Source: Phytophthora sp. 'mugwort'
Taxonomy: Eukaryota; Oomycota; Peronosporomycetes; Peronosporales; Peronosporaceae
Reading direction: 5' to 3'
Assembly (NCBI GenBank): GCA_033558025.1
Contig: JAUCEF010000011.1
Span: 1,798,001 to 1,862,000, forward strand
DNA: 64,000 bases
The notes beneath the pieces are model-generated. The model saw only the letters and a list, made by a program, of their open reading frames with translations, searched no databases and had not been told where the DNA came from. The position numbers and the translations under genes were made by a program. Of this stretch, positions 1 through 10,733 are shown piece by piece (the stretch's first letter is position 1; each line of letters opens with the position of its first letter).

Positions 1-201
1 GGCACACGAATCACTCTCTTGTTATATTGTGGTCAATGCATATGCCTCATATTATGCGGGGTTTGTGCCTTTGTAGCAAAAACATATTTTATAGGCTACA
101 GAGGTCCGAGGTCTTGCATCTCGAAGATAAGCAAATCTCTACCATCTGACACTTTGATTGATCAAGAGCTTTGCTGGTCGAACAGCGGGATGGAATCCCA
201 A

Positions 202-218
202 TCAGTTTGCAATTCGCC
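202..218 (+). promoter_or_regulatory. Oomycete Inr/FPR-like core promoter
   Basis: The 17 bases agree at about 15 positions with the oomycete initiator plus flanking-promoter-region consensus (TCATTYYNCAWTTTNYY); the mismatches are G at the fourth base and C at the fourteenth. It lies 12 bases before the ATG at 230, so transcription would start within about 28 nt of the start codon. That also argues against using the in-frame ATG at 158. The match is seen directly; use as a promoter is inferred. Confidence 0.5.
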
Positions 219-229
219 CTTTGGCAACA

Positions 230-604
230 ATGCGTCTCTTTCTAATCGCGGCAGTGACTGCGCTTGCCTTCGCTGCTTTCGCTGCTGAGATCTCCACGGC
301 CACGGCTCCGACGCTTGCTTTGAACGACAACAACAATGGATTCGCCCGATCCCTGAGAGCCAACGCCGAGGAACTCGACTTGGACCGGTCGGAGGAACGC
401 TTTTTGCTGTCGTTACGCCCAAAGTACCTTGCTTGGTACAAGGCAAGAGTGACGCCGAAGCAAGCCGAGACGGTGCTGGGATTCACCGTGAAGAGGATGG
501 GCAAAACTGCGAAGCTGCTCCAGCGGTTCTACCTCGGTTACCACTCGTTCTACACGTCCATGGAGCGCCAAAAAAGGGAGAAGAAGAAATTGGAAGTGCA
601 GTGA
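230..604 (+). CDS. RXLR-EER secreted effector (copy 1)
   Basis: A 124-residue protein with a textbook RXLR layout. Residues 1-19 form a hydrophobic signal peptide rich in Ala and Leu. RSLR is at 40-43, and an acidic stretch ends in EER at 55-57. The effector domain, 58-124, has a WY-like pattern: Trp-Tyr near residue 65, then TPK, LGFT and a Tyr-rich helix, ending in a Lys/Arg-rich tail. An in-frame ATG at 158 would place 24 polar residues in front of the signal peptide, so 230 is preferred. RXLR proteins are secreted by Phytophthora and downy mildews and act inside plant cells; this one's target is unknown. The C-terminal pattern resembles the effector at 34039-34506. The gene is single-exon with no visible lesion. 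Confidence 0.85.
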   Translation: MRLFLIAAVTALAFAAFAAEISTATAPTLALNDNNNGFARSLRANAEELDLDRSEERFLLSLRPKYLAWYKARVTPKQAETVLGFTVKRMGKTAKLLQRFYLGYHSFYTSMERQKREKKKLEVQ

Positions 605-2639
605 AAGATCAGTTTGGATCGAGATGATCGTTCACAGTCGTGAGGTATTCGAAAAATTCAGTACACCTGTAACGAAGAGGGTATCCCTGAGACGCCTCGA
701 TATGGACACTACATGTACTTTGAAGAACGTGCCAATGTCGTCGCCACCTGTTATTATCGAAGTGCTTTGCTGTATTCACTGTATCATGAAGGAAGTACTT
801 TACAACGGACAATTCTCTCGACTGTAGAAGTATAACTCAGTAGAGTTATCACAAACTGGAATGCTAGATTAATCGTACATTTGGGACCGCAATCGGGCAT
901 TTAGTATGATTTGCTCTCATTGGTAAGTTTCGACAACAAACTCATACGTAATACCGTCAAGCCCGACCACTCCATCCACCGACACGAGACTATCGAGTGC
1001 GCAGCGAGTGCAGCTATGCTGTCACTTTGCTGAGAACCCGTCGCAAAACAAAGCTGACTCGGTCCCTACATGTATGGCGTTTCAGCTCGCTCAACAGCTT
1101 TTGATCTGCAATATCCTCTAACTGCAACGTGGTCTACTGTAGAGAAGCTGCATCGACGAAGAATGCTTGCTCGACGGATTAGGTGTGGAGTACCGCATCA
1201 CAGATGAGCTAATGGCGATGCTGTCGTGTCTGCATACCTCCAACGCGATTTTTTTAGCCCCCCCCCCACGATGCAGACCAAGATGCCAGGTGATTTTGGA
1301 ACTCTAAGAAAGAAACATGCTAGTTGGCGAGCCCACAGACGTAGACTTCTGCCGTACTTAAGTATTGAGTGCGACGTGGGCTATGGCCAGCGTGAACTAA
1401 AAGTTGACGATGCATACGACGCGGAGACGAGAAGATGTGGCTGCAGTCGACCAGATACCCGGAAACTTGTCTACGGAAGAGCTGAAGGAACGACATCAGT
1501 GGATGGCGTTGCTTTTTTGCTATCATTAGCTCAGATGCGATGGGGTGTTTTAAGAGCGATGCAGGGGGGGGATTCGGGCAATGCTAAGAGCATTTTAAAA
1601 AAAAGAAGTCAGATACAAGAAAGACTGAAGTCAATGATGGCGAGTCTGTATCAAAGGTCGCGACAAAAGTTTCGATGGTGTGATCAATTTTTTGTGCGAC
1701 GCTTAAGTAGCAATATGATTAAACACGCGAGTGGCATTACACCATTCCGAAACTAAGATTTATAACCTTATTCAGCGGTTTTGGGTTTTACGGCACCATT
1801 TAAACGGTTTTATAATGGTTTCGGCACCCAAACTGATCTCACTGTTTGATAACGGTTTTGGAAGGTACCCAGTAAGGGTTATGTGAACGATTCCTGGCTG
1901 GTACGGATTGCCTCCGATTGGACTAAAAGCACCGAATGGCCGGCCATTTGCATGCCAAATTTGTTCTAGAGACAATCTTCCCACCAATGATATACTGAAT
2001 TGTGGTGCACTATAGCCTCCCGTTGACATGCGAAATACTGAAAAGGGCAAATCAAATACGCCATATTGGTGATACAACAGGAGCACCGGAAATGCCTTGC
2101 CAGAAATCGTTTGACTTGGCTAAAGTATAGTTTTGACATTCCACCGGTCTCAATAAGGCATATTCAGGCCTCACAGCGAATCCATAAAGGGGAAAAGGGA
2201 CCATCCGTGCGGTTCGCTTCGCTCGCGCTATGGAGATTGTGCATTTGGGTCAGTGCAATGCGCGGCTCGGCGAGGACTTCGGCGTTGGTTACGCCTCCGC
2301 AAATACCGCGCGGCCCTGTTTTGCGGGCTCCCGCACGGGCTTGCTATGGCTACGCGCACTCGCACCCGCTCGACTTAGTTGGTGCCCGTCTATAACGTAC
2401 TGCGTCGCCTCTCCTTAAAAGTATTATCAGTGGTTTAACGGTGTTTCGTTCAGTTTTTGCCGGTGTTTGTGGCATTTTCTCGAGATACAAAAGGCACGTC
2501 GAGTACTAATCAAGATGCTAAACTTGGATTTGGAAGGCACCCCGCTCGTCAAGTCTTACCTCAAATCGTAGACGCGCTTGCGAAGGGCCACACAGATGAC
2601 CTCCTTGGTAATCATAGCGCGGGGAACAAACAATTTATT
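605..2639. other. No recognised gene; unassigned ORF at 1226-1756
   Basis: After the effector there is AT-rich sequence without clear coding signal. The longest ORF, 1226-1756 (+, 176 codons), starts in a C-homopolymer-rich stretch and is rich in Arg and Ser; I see no domain in it and doubt that it is a gene. From 1772 to 2090 short motifs such as GGTTTT and TTTGGG recur. From 2200 to 2420 the sequence is GC-rich with no supported product. Confidence 0.4.
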
Positions 2640-2850
2640 CCGTTTTTAGAGTATCCTCGGCCAGGGGTATATGGAAATAGTGGAACAGCCGGTATAATAG
2701 TACCAGCCATTTCCGATTTCACAACCAACCGTCCTGGCAGCCCTTCGTCCTTGTTCAAAACTCGCCGCAGCCACTCACTCGGCGATGCTCTCGTGCATTC
2801 CATGCCTCAAACGCGATGTCAGTGATGGAGCTTCTCAATTCACCAGAGAA
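2640..2850 (+). repeat. Dispersed repeat, copy A
   Basis: About 210 bases are collinear with 41100-41310 in the same orientation. Shared blocks are CCAGGGGTATA..GGAA, AATAGTGGAA, ACCAACCGTCC and a closing CCTCAAACG..GATG-like block. Spacing between the first and third blocks differs by about 15 bases, so the copies have indels. Neither strand gives an ORF with recognised motifs, so this is called a repeat of unknown class. Confidence 0.5.
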
Positions 2851-3608
2851 GAACACGATAGACGAGCCAACTGACGAACACTTCTGAGATGTCGTGGGAG
2901 TATGGTAGTGTTGACGACGACGGCCGACGAAGGCCGTAGAGCAGGAATCGTCCGGGGACTGAAGACATAAAGGATCACCTCAACTGGATCGCCAAGCTTC
3001 TCATTCGCGCTGATTCAACGGGCAAGTCGGACAGGTCTGTGAGGGGACTTAAGGTACAGCGAGAATTGCGAGAGGAGCTAGACAGGAGCAAGGGCACGCG
3101 CAGCAGATGCCAGGCAGGACGTCTTTTCAGACATTCTGCACAAAAGTGACTTTTCCTATAGTTCAACATTCCGAGACTGGAATTTTGGCGATTCTGTATT
3201 CAAAAATTACGTTCAAAGGGTGAGAGGGACAACTTCTTAGGTTCGTATCATTTTTTCAAAATCCTGTTGAGCATGTATTCCAAGAGGAGGGATTCACATC
3301 GAGGGGATCATATGTACCGTATTTCTATGGGTTCTTAACGTTGTAGTGTTGGGCTCCCCTTTCGTGCAAAAATGTCCCATTTTTTTGTAGCTACAGTGCC
3401 GGTACCGGTATGTGCACATGTTGCCCGCTTTTGCACCTTTTTGTACCCTAATTTGCCACAATACATGTAAAGAAGCCGTGCTCTGCATAGAGACTTGAAA
3501 ATAATAAGGAGTTAGGGCAAAACGCAACTATATCACAAAAAGCTATCTAGTTATGAGGGTTATAAGTTCTTTATTGATCGTAATTATCGAACAGTGATCG
3601 GTCATTAT
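2851..3608. other. Intergenic; coding-like scrap near 2965-3150
   Basis: A plus-strand open frame of about 60 codons near 2965-3150 reads like an amphipathic, Lys/Arg/Glu-rich protein piece, but it lacks a convincing start and I do not recognise it. From 3170 to 3608 the sequence is AT-rich with no gene signal. Confidence 0.3.
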
Positions 3609-3678
3609 TTACCTATTTATTAGTAACCTCCTACAAGTTATCAGTTTCGACGGGGGGTCTACTAATCGTAGAGGTCTT

Positions 3679-4990
3679 CTACTGCTCACCCACATCAACG
3701 TCATCCAGCGCTTCGTCGAGCTTGTCGAGATTGAATGGGTCCTCAGCTGCTTTGCCGTCGTTGCTGCCCAACTGCTGCTGAAATTGCCACCCGTAAACGT
3801 CATGGTTCCATATGAACCATTGCGATGGGTTCTTGTGAGACCCATCGGGTTCGATGAGTCTAGCACCACCGTTGTGGGAGTTTCTCACCAAGCCGCTCGC
3901 ACCCAGGCGCAAACTGTTTCTACTGATGGTGGGCACGGATTTCCACGAGCTGTGTATGTCACATCATCGGAGTTCTTCCACGCATTAATCAGGCCAGAGA
4001 GATTGTCTTTAAAGACCTTATAGATGCCGATATCACCTGCCTGGAAGTACGGCGTCAAACCCCCAGGTACGATGCACATCGAGATGTCCCGGTGGCTGCA
4101 CTTGGCTTTGATCTTCTTTGACACGTGCGCTCGCATCGAATCCCAGACGAGAGCTTTGCCTGGAGCGTCCAGCACTTGGGAAACACACGATCAATCCAAC
4201 CCACCAGCAGCTCCGCGTCAACCCATGCTTTTGGGTGGTGGGCCACCCAGACAGAGCTTACTGTATAGGTTGCACGGCTACCGTTGTTATGCTTCTAGAT
4301 CACGAGCGGAGGAAGCTTACGTCCGGTTGCTCTCACGGCCAGCACGGCGTACCGCGTATTGACGCGAAACCGGTAGAGCGTAGAACAACATGGCGCGATC
4401 TAGTCAGATAAACCGTCGAGTCTCGTGGGTCCTCAAAATTCATGGCGGTTTCATCCATAAGAATAGTGTGGTCAAGGTCGAAACTGAGCAGGTGGCTTGA
4501 GAGGAGCTGCATGTAGCACACAGCGCGACACAAGCACTTCGTCCGTAAGAATCGTAAAATTCGTTCTCTTACGCAGCGAAAGATCATTCCGCTTCATGAA
4601 CTTGGAGATCCATGCATCCGACGCCACAAATCGAGCCACCTCTTTATTTAGCGAGCTATAGAGCTCTCGTGCAGCAAGATCAATCCATTCTCGAGTCACT
4701 TTTTCTTTGCGGAGTCGGCGGTCAATGATGGCGTCGAGGAGGAGGTCTTCGAGAGCTCCAAGAAGTGGCTTCCGACCCCACCATTCACGCGCTTCTGGTG
4801 CGGCTTTGCGTCCATGATCTCATCCTTGTTCCGCCACCACTTGCGGAACGTGGCCGCGTCGATGTCCCATCCCAGCTTGCGAAAGTGCGGTGCCGCACGG
4901 CTGGCAACGCCTCCTCCCTGCTCGGCGATCCACTTAATAGCCTCTTGCTTTTTTCCGATGTCAACTGCTTGGCGCAGGGTTGGTATTCTA
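3679..4990 (-). pseudogene. pogo/Tigger-type DDE transposase relic
   Basis: Read on the minus strand, four pieces in different frames follow the order of a pogo/Tigger (CENP-B-like) transposase. Positions 4745-4985 hold an N-terminal helix-turn-helix with GKKQEAIKWIAEQ. Positions 4472-4699 hold the second, Tc5-type DNA-binding helix region (ISKFMKRNDLSLRKRT). Positions 4333-4587 hold the first catalytic Asp region (MDETAMNFED, followed by RRHVV-like residues). Positions 3885-4175 hold the second catalytic block (VWDSMRAH...PGGLTPYFQAGD). A C-terminal acidic tail follows at 3679-3936. Several frameshifts break the ORF, so it cannot be functional. I did not find convincing terminal inverted repeats. 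Confidence 0.85.
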
Positions 4991-5269
4991 AAAACTGAGC
5001 AGTGAATCGGAAGTTACAGTTTGTTCTAGAAAGCGCTGGTTGTGGTTTTCTAATTGTAGCGGTCTTTTATTGTAGAACCTTCTCGATAAAGGGTCTTCTA
5101 TTCGTAAAAATCCGTTACAGTACTTCTAAAACAATACCGTAATGTCTATGTCAAAGGCGGAGGTCATGTATAACAGATCCACCCAGAACAGATAGCACCA
5201 CCAATGACACAAACATGGAAAAAGGTGATTTGCACATTGGAGCCGCCGCGGCGCCGCATGGCCGATGCC

Positions 5270-5490
5270 CCGCATGGCACAATGCTCGTACAAGTACGAC
5301 GAGATGCTGGACGATCTCCCCTCGTCTTCGAGTGCTGGGTAAAGTGGCAGCCAAACGGCCAGGGCCTGGTACTCACTTGTATATCGAGCTGGAAGTGCGC
5401 TAAAAGGACAACCCGCGGGTCAGAGCGCTGTACGAGCGTTACAGCATGTGTCACCCAAGCGAGAAGAATTACATCAAGTATGCCAAGTAA
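5270..5490 (+). pseudogene. Crooked-neck (CRNKL1/Clf1)-like HAT-repeat fragment
   Basis: Two frames joined by a frameshift near 5370 give pieces that fit half-a-TPR (HAT) repeats of the splicing factor crooked neck. The first includes VFECWVKWQPN, comparable to the family's VFERWM.W.P motif. The second has an IELEVR stretch, a stop codon, then ALYERYSMCHPSEKNYIKYAK, the typical HAT pattern. About 75 codons remain, with a stop and a frameshift, so it is dead. It abuts the pogo relic and may be a captured or retroposed scrap. Another HAT protein is possible. Confidence 0.55.
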
Positions 5491-7089
5491 AGCGGCATTT
5501 TTAAACGCCTTAGGCTTCCTCGGTTACCGATATCTCTTCTGCACCGCGCCTATCTGCACTCGCGTAGCCCCCTCAACAAGGTTTAGTGCATCCAGCTTGT
5601 CGATCACTTCGTTGAGTTTGCCCTGCGTGTCTTCTGCTTCATCCTCGATAAGATGACTGCTACCGATGAAAACTATAAACACGCATGTACCGAAAAAGTG
5701 CGAGTACCGCTTATACATATTACCGCCTATGACATAGCTCTTACGGTAATGGTATTTGCTTTAATAATGGTGCCTTTCGACTCAGCTAGGTTAGACATAT
5801 TTGGAATTGAAAAAGGAGGTCAAGGTTTGCCGCTTTGGGGCCGATGAAAGCTGGCAATCAAATCAGTATAGGTATTCTTCCGTCCAATAGTCAATAAAGA
5901 AGGATGGACCTTCAGATCAACGTCGACCGCCCTGTATACGCATGCTAAGGTGGGCATGTGATAAACAATTGCGTCGCGAAGCATCATCAACAACATTGAT
6001 GGTATTGTCTATGTGTGTAAATGTATGCATTTAGTGATGAACATCGCCAAATACGGTTCGGTTTAAACTTTGTTTTTTATACGAATATGGAGCATAGGGA
6101 AAGTGGAAAATGTACAGCACCCCAATTATGCACAAACCTTTGTATTTTGATGAGTTACAGTGCAAATTATCCGAATATCGATGCTTCTTCATTTTAAGCG
6201 TTGACAGCCTTGTAGCATTTATCCGAGTAGAACACAACATAGCCATCATTCACACGTTTTTTTGATAGCCTTCTACAGACGTCTAATGCCAGTCAAGCCG
6301 GGACTTGCCGATGATCATATGGGGTCAGTCCAGCTCGGAACAAACGCCAGTACTTAGGTGGTTCAGAGTGGAAATGATCAGTTTTTTCTCGCCTTCATCA
6401 TCTTGCCATGTCATCGCTGCTCTCGTCGTCGTCCGCCTCGCCCTCGCTTGTTGTTGCAGTTAGCATTGAAGTATCCAACGCGACCACGCAGTTTGCCACG
6501 AGCGGTCACTTTCTTTCGCGGTTTGAGATTCTGAGGCCGTAACAGCGGCATCATCACATGCCAGAAGACCAGCAATCTACAACTAGGAGGTAGCCGAGAC
6601 GCATTCTTGAGTTAGTGGGTATTCTTGGCTGAGACACAGGAGCTTTGGAAGGTGAATAGGTAAATGGGGAAGTGATTTCAATTGTCAAGACGATCCGAGC
6701 TGGACTATCGACTGTTTGACGAACTCGATTGAGCCGGGTAGTTTTCTTGTAGGATGTGGGAATGCACAGCACAAAGGTGCTCATTATCAATACCTGTTCA
6801 GCATTACTACATGTAGCGCGGACAAGCACACTCATAGACACTACTACAACTTCGTCGCCTAATTTCAACAATTGGCACTACAGCCCTTTCGTCAAACCGA
6901 ACTAAGCTATCGTAAAATGTCTTGCATATGTCGTTCTTTGCCGGTTGGGTTTACACCAGATCATCGACCTGGATGTAAATATGTATCCAGAGAATCCATA
7001 CAGGTTGCGTGATCTAGCGGATTGATTTTCCTAATAGCGTTTTTTACAATTTGACATCGAACAGATGCTATTAGGAATCACAGAAGTGA
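5491..7089. other. AT-rich intergenic DNA
   Basis: No gene is supported. A 64-codon minus-strand ORF at 5524-5718 contains an acidic helical stretch (EDTQGKLNEVIDKLDALN) that reads like a protein piece, but I cannot name it. From 5750 to 7040 I see only AT-rich sequence and short ORFs. At 7031-7079 an 11-bp inverted repeat (TTCCTAATAGC and its complement) flanks a short loop just left of the MITE. Confidence 0.3.
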
Positions 7090-7092
7090 GTA

Positions 7093-7374
7093 CAGACAAC
7101 GACGGAGAAATCCGGCACCGCTGAATGTCATCCTCCATAATAAAAATGCCATCACTGGTCCCGAAAAAATAATCCGTACCGGATGTGATTCGTAAAAAAA
7201 AGGTCATGAAAGCACAAAACCGAGCGACATTACATATGATATCCAGAAAAGGGTATACATGTAATTGAAATTGCTTACAGTTTGGCTAAAAAGCAGTTTG
7301 TGTTACTATGGTGCCACTGTCAAAACAAAAAAAGCTTGATTTGTGTGTCGGCCGGATTTCTCCGTCGTTGTCTG
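7093..7374. mobile_element. Tc1/mariner- or pogo-type MITE with TA target site
   Basis: The 24 bases from 7093 are the exact reverse complement of the last 24 bases, up to 7374. They begin CAGACAACGACGGAG. Both ends are flanked by TA (7091-7092 and 7375-7376), and the perfect match extends to 27 bases when TA and the next base are included. The element is 282 bp long, has no coding capacity, and is AT-rich inside. Terminal inverted repeats with a TA duplication identify a non-autonomous element of the Tc1/mariner/pogo superfamily. The perfect repeats suggest recent mobility. Pogo relics at 3679-4990 and 7750-8345 are possible sources of transposase, but no end match was shown. Confidence 0.8.
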
Positions 7375-7418
7375 TACCGGTAACTTGCCACCACAAATCT
7401 GGGATCACCATCGGAGAA

Positions 7419-7480
7419 AAGGTTGGTGATTCAACCTGAATCTATTCTTTACAATAGATTCAGGTTGAATCACCAACCTT
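7419..7480. repeat. Perfect 28-bp hairpin
   Basis: Bases 7419-7446 are the exact reverse complement of 7453-7480, with a 6-base spacer (CTTTAC). The arms contain GGTTGGTGATTCAACCTG. The hairpin begins 43 bases right of the MITE end. It is too regular to be chance; it could be a foldback element or an RNA-forming structure. Confidence 0.85.
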
Positions 7481-7749
7481 AATGGGATTTGGACATAATC
7501 ACCAGCTGTAGGTCAGTCACTTAATCGTCATTCAGCATACATGTATTTTCAAGTCTGGTTTTCACAATATCTAGCGGTCAGTGCGAAACGCCGGCAAAAC
7601 CGCGTACAGATAACCCTGTCCTAACTAATAGTTGTCGTTGCCTAGGTAAGTATCATTTATAGCAGTACTATCAAATAGTGGAGGACGGTAGATTTCGTGT
7701 GGCCTGAGTTCCTACCTCAAAAATAGCTTCGCTAAGCACTGCATAAAGT

Positions 7750-8345
7750 TTCATTCAGCAGTCCGCAATGAAAACAGCGAAGCACGTCGGCAGCTTCACG
7801 CATGACGACAAAATTTGCGTTCGGAAACAAGCTTTTCCGAGCATAATAGCCGAGAGGGTGGTACGCGATTTTGCTCTGACAAAGAGGCTTGCGCAAGGCA
7901 CCATTTCGGGGACATCCAAACAAAACAAGCGCTATCTGGGCGTCAGGGACGATGATCGAGAGGTCAAGCGCTCACAGCCGCTCAACTTTCCCGAGCTTAA
8001 CGAGACCTCGTGGACTGGGTACTTCACTGTCAGGATCATCGCGTGTTCAACTATAATATGGTTAAAGCGAAGGGTTTGCGCCTATGGAGAAGATGCAGGT
8101 CCCGCTGGAGGATATCATCGGCTTCTTCAATGGATTACTACAGTCGATCAAAATCGTCACGCATTTAACAGTTTCGGGTGCATGGTGAGAATGGTTCTAT
8201 GGACATGGCTTCAAATTCAGCTCATATAGAGTGTCTGCGTAGCATTATCAAGAACTACGTCATTGGGGACGTCTATAGTTTCAATGAAACGGGTGTAGCT
8301 AATTATCGAGGAAACAAAGTCTGCTCATCGAGATAAAAATCTGAA
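7750..8345 (+). pseudogene. Second pogo/CENP-B-like transposase relic
   Basis: An open frame at 7768-8229 starts with a CENP-B-type helix-turn-helix (HDDKICVRKQAF...AQGTISGTSKQNKRYL), typical of oomycete pogo-like transposases. After a frame change, 8225-8320 gives IIKNYVIGDVYSFNETGVAN. The F-N-E-T-G stretch stands where the first catalytic Asp block (FDETG) belongs, so that Asp reads as Asn here. The sequence then degenerates; the rest of the DDE domain is absent. A LINE copy begins 160 bases downstream. Confidence 0.7.
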
Positions 8346-8492
8346 AGTACGCTAATCGAGGACCAGTTGGGCTTTGACGATTTGTCGAGGAACATCGCCA
8401 CTTGAAAAGCAGCCCGCCATGGCAGCCCGCCGAGAAAAATACGTCACTACAGACTCATTGCGCGTAGTCGGAAGACGGAGCGGACGCGCTGT

Positions 8493-8507
8493 GCACCAAG
8501 TTCCTGG
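8493..8507. repeat. Target-site duplication, left copy (LINE copy 1)
   Basis: The 15 bases GCACCAAGTTCCTGG occur here and again at 10530-10544, immediately outside the truncated LINE copy. Confidence 0.85.
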
Positions 8508-10529
8508 GTTAACAAAATATATCACACTTTAAGGCTAGTAAGCAACCTACTTAGCTACCCTACTTGGCTATTTGGGATCGATTTGGGTCATGTGACCCCA
8601 AAACATAGGTACGAAGTATCCAACTGGTGCCAAAAAAGGTCATTTTTCTTATAAGTGGGTACCCTGAAAGACCCATTTTAGTGTTTAGGAGGAACTGGTA
8701 GATGTCCCAAGACGTCTCTGGGCCGAGTTGGACATTCGCAGGACCTTTCCGATGGGATCTATACAAAAACCAAGTACAACCCGATGAACCAGGTGGTGGT
8801 GAGCCACCTACTTCTAGTGAGCTCAGATAGCTCAGCTGGTTAAGCATCCACTGTCGGATGGAAGCGGCCAGGGTTCGATCCCGGGCCGACCAGACCTTTC
8901 GGACGATGGTTGGGGCTTGGCCGCGAAGGTTGGGATATCTGGGCTTGTGACTGGACTGGTGGTCTTGGGGGCTACTGGACGCCGTCTCGTGGGCTGTAGG
9001 CCTAGAAGCACAGTTAGACCTGGTAGTTCTTGAGACTGCTTGACTGGGCACTTCAGTAGAGAGATGCGGTTCGTGGTTTAGAGGGGCAAATCCTCCCAGT
9101 CGTCGTCTCATGGGTTTGTAGGCCTGGTAGTACGCGCGACTCGGGAGTGTGACACCGCTCTAGACCTCGATTCAAGGAGTAGTCTAGTGATGTCGTGCAT
9201 GCCATAACACGCGTAAGCGTCTGTAGCGTGTCGCGTTCTTCACCCGCCTGTCCGCTAACGTGGGGCCCCGCCTGGGTTCAAAAATCCACACCGCCTTCGG
9301 ATACAGCAGACATAAGGCAACGCCCGCTAAGCGATCGGCAAATGGAGCCGGGCACTTGGCGTATGGGCGCGAGAGTGGTGGAGACTGAAGCCAGTAATGG
9401 CCGAGCACGCCGGCGACGGATTGTAAGACATCAGGATGAAGCCTTGAGCTTGTGGCCTTACCTTCGGGCCACAGGCGTCTCTTCCCGGCTACGGTTCAAC
9501 ATGGCCGCGGGAAAGGAGCCCCGCTGACGGGTTTCCACCCCGCGATCGCTTGGATCTGCAGTCGTGAAGGGCGCCAACGCTCCGGACGTCTCTTCCCTGT
9601 CGTGTTCAACATGTCCGCGAGTAAGTAGTCTCACTGACGGGCTTCCGCCTCGTGGTCGCTTGGGCCATTGGCGTCGATGGGTGCCGACACAGGCAATCCT
9701 CGCAATAAGGTGTGTAGTTGCCTATTCACCTGCGAAGACTGTTTTATTGCTTGCGCCTGGGTTGCCTGCCATAAGGCAGCAACATGAAGGTCAATCAGGG
9801 CGTGCACCTGAGCCTTGACGCCGATGAGACTTGGTTCATACTTGTGGAAAGGGATGTCATTGCGGTGCGTCCATAGGCAGCGAAGTACCACAACTCTTAC
9901 TATGTGGAAGACGGCAAAGAGGCTGTAGCAAAAGTCATTTTTGGCTCGGGGCGTAGGTATGATGTCCACGAAGTAGACCACAGTCGCCCACTCAAACCAC
10001 TGCTGGAACACCTCAAGCCATTCCGCCCATACTGCTGCCGCAAAGTCAAAATACCAAAGAGATGGGAGACGGTTTCAATGACTCCACACCCATGATGGCA
10101 GCGAGTCGTAGCGCCTTGCACGTGCTGCAACCTAAATCCCACTCAAAGTGCGTTGTGCTGAAGTCTGTACAGCAAGTCCGCGTTCACTGGTAGTACGTGC
10201 TTGCTCATCTTTAGGTCCTTGCCCCATACGTCTGCGGGAGGCGCATGTTCAAGGCCAAGTGCAGACGTTGGCAGGCCGGGTACCTTGTACTGAACCAGGA
10301 GCTTGCGTATTAACGACACCGTGAGATCAGCGACTTCATAGCCACTGAAGCTCCAAGTATGGAGTGCGCAGCCGTAGTGTGGCTTGGGGCGGGGTCCAAT
10401 GGGCATGTTGGCCAACGGTCGTAATAGCGAGTCAATCTTAGTTAAGAAAGACTCACAGAAGCTCACGCTGTTAGCACCCCCCGGCTGGCCATGCTCACGG
10501 ATGACTTGGGATAGTTTGGCGGCTTGAGG
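8508..10529 (-). mobile_element. 5'-truncated LINE copy 1
   Basis: This minus-strand copy matches the LINE at 51520-58702 from about 56681 to its 3' end. Shared parts are the ORF2 C-terminus (10143-10466 and 9631-10142, with LLRPLANMPIGPR and the zf-RVT region), the 74-codon downstream ORF (9184-9408), the tRNA-like module, and the tail ending in TTTTGTTAA. The 5' end stops abruptly inside ORF2, as expected for incomplete reverse transcription. The ORF2 piece has frameshifts and stop codons. The 15-bp duplication at both borders proves insertion as a unit by target-primed reverse transcription. Confidence 0.9.
8821..8895 (+). repeat. tRNA-derived module inside LINE 3' region (copy 1)
   Basis: The sequence has an A-box (TAGCTCAGCTGGTTAAG), an anticodon-arm-like hairpin (CATCC..GGATG) and a B-box (GGTTCGATCCC), so the internal RNA polymerase III promoter is complete. 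The acceptor stem does not pair, so it is not a working tRNA gene. The same module is at 58331-58405. In both copies it runs antisense to the LINE. Confidence 0.75.
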
Positions 10530-10544
10530 GCACCAAGTTCCTGG
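10530..10544. repeat. Target-site duplication, right copy (LINE copy 1)
   Basis: Exact 15-base match to 8493-8507. Rejoining the flanks restores an open frame across the site (around ALCTKFLVIHPQGDVVV), so the LINE may have landed in a coding-like sequence that I cannot name. Confidence 0.85.
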
Positions 10545-10733
10545 TCATCCACCCGCAGGGAGACGTCGTGGTCCGGGTTTACAAGGTACAATTACCTTTC
10601 CTGATGTCGCTTGCGGATGCACGTCTCCGGTCCCAACGCGGAAGAATTAACTCTAATTATCTCGTTACGCCTTCGTTATTGGCAAGCACATCGCGCGGAA
10701 GACACGCTGACAGCTCGAGATACTACGTGAGCA

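Noticed and set aside
5204..5656. 150-codon plus ORF as an intact protein
   Set aside because: Only its middle (VFECWVKWQPN) fits a family; the rest is out-of-frame sequence around the crooked-neck-like fragment.
8821..8895. Functional tRNA gene
   Set aside because: The A- and B-boxes are good but the acceptor stem does not pair and the same module repeats inside the other LINE copy.
8560..9111. 183-codon minus ORF as a gene
   Set aside because: It lies in the LINE 3' region and overlaps the tRNA-like module; copy 2 has related short frames but no conserved product.
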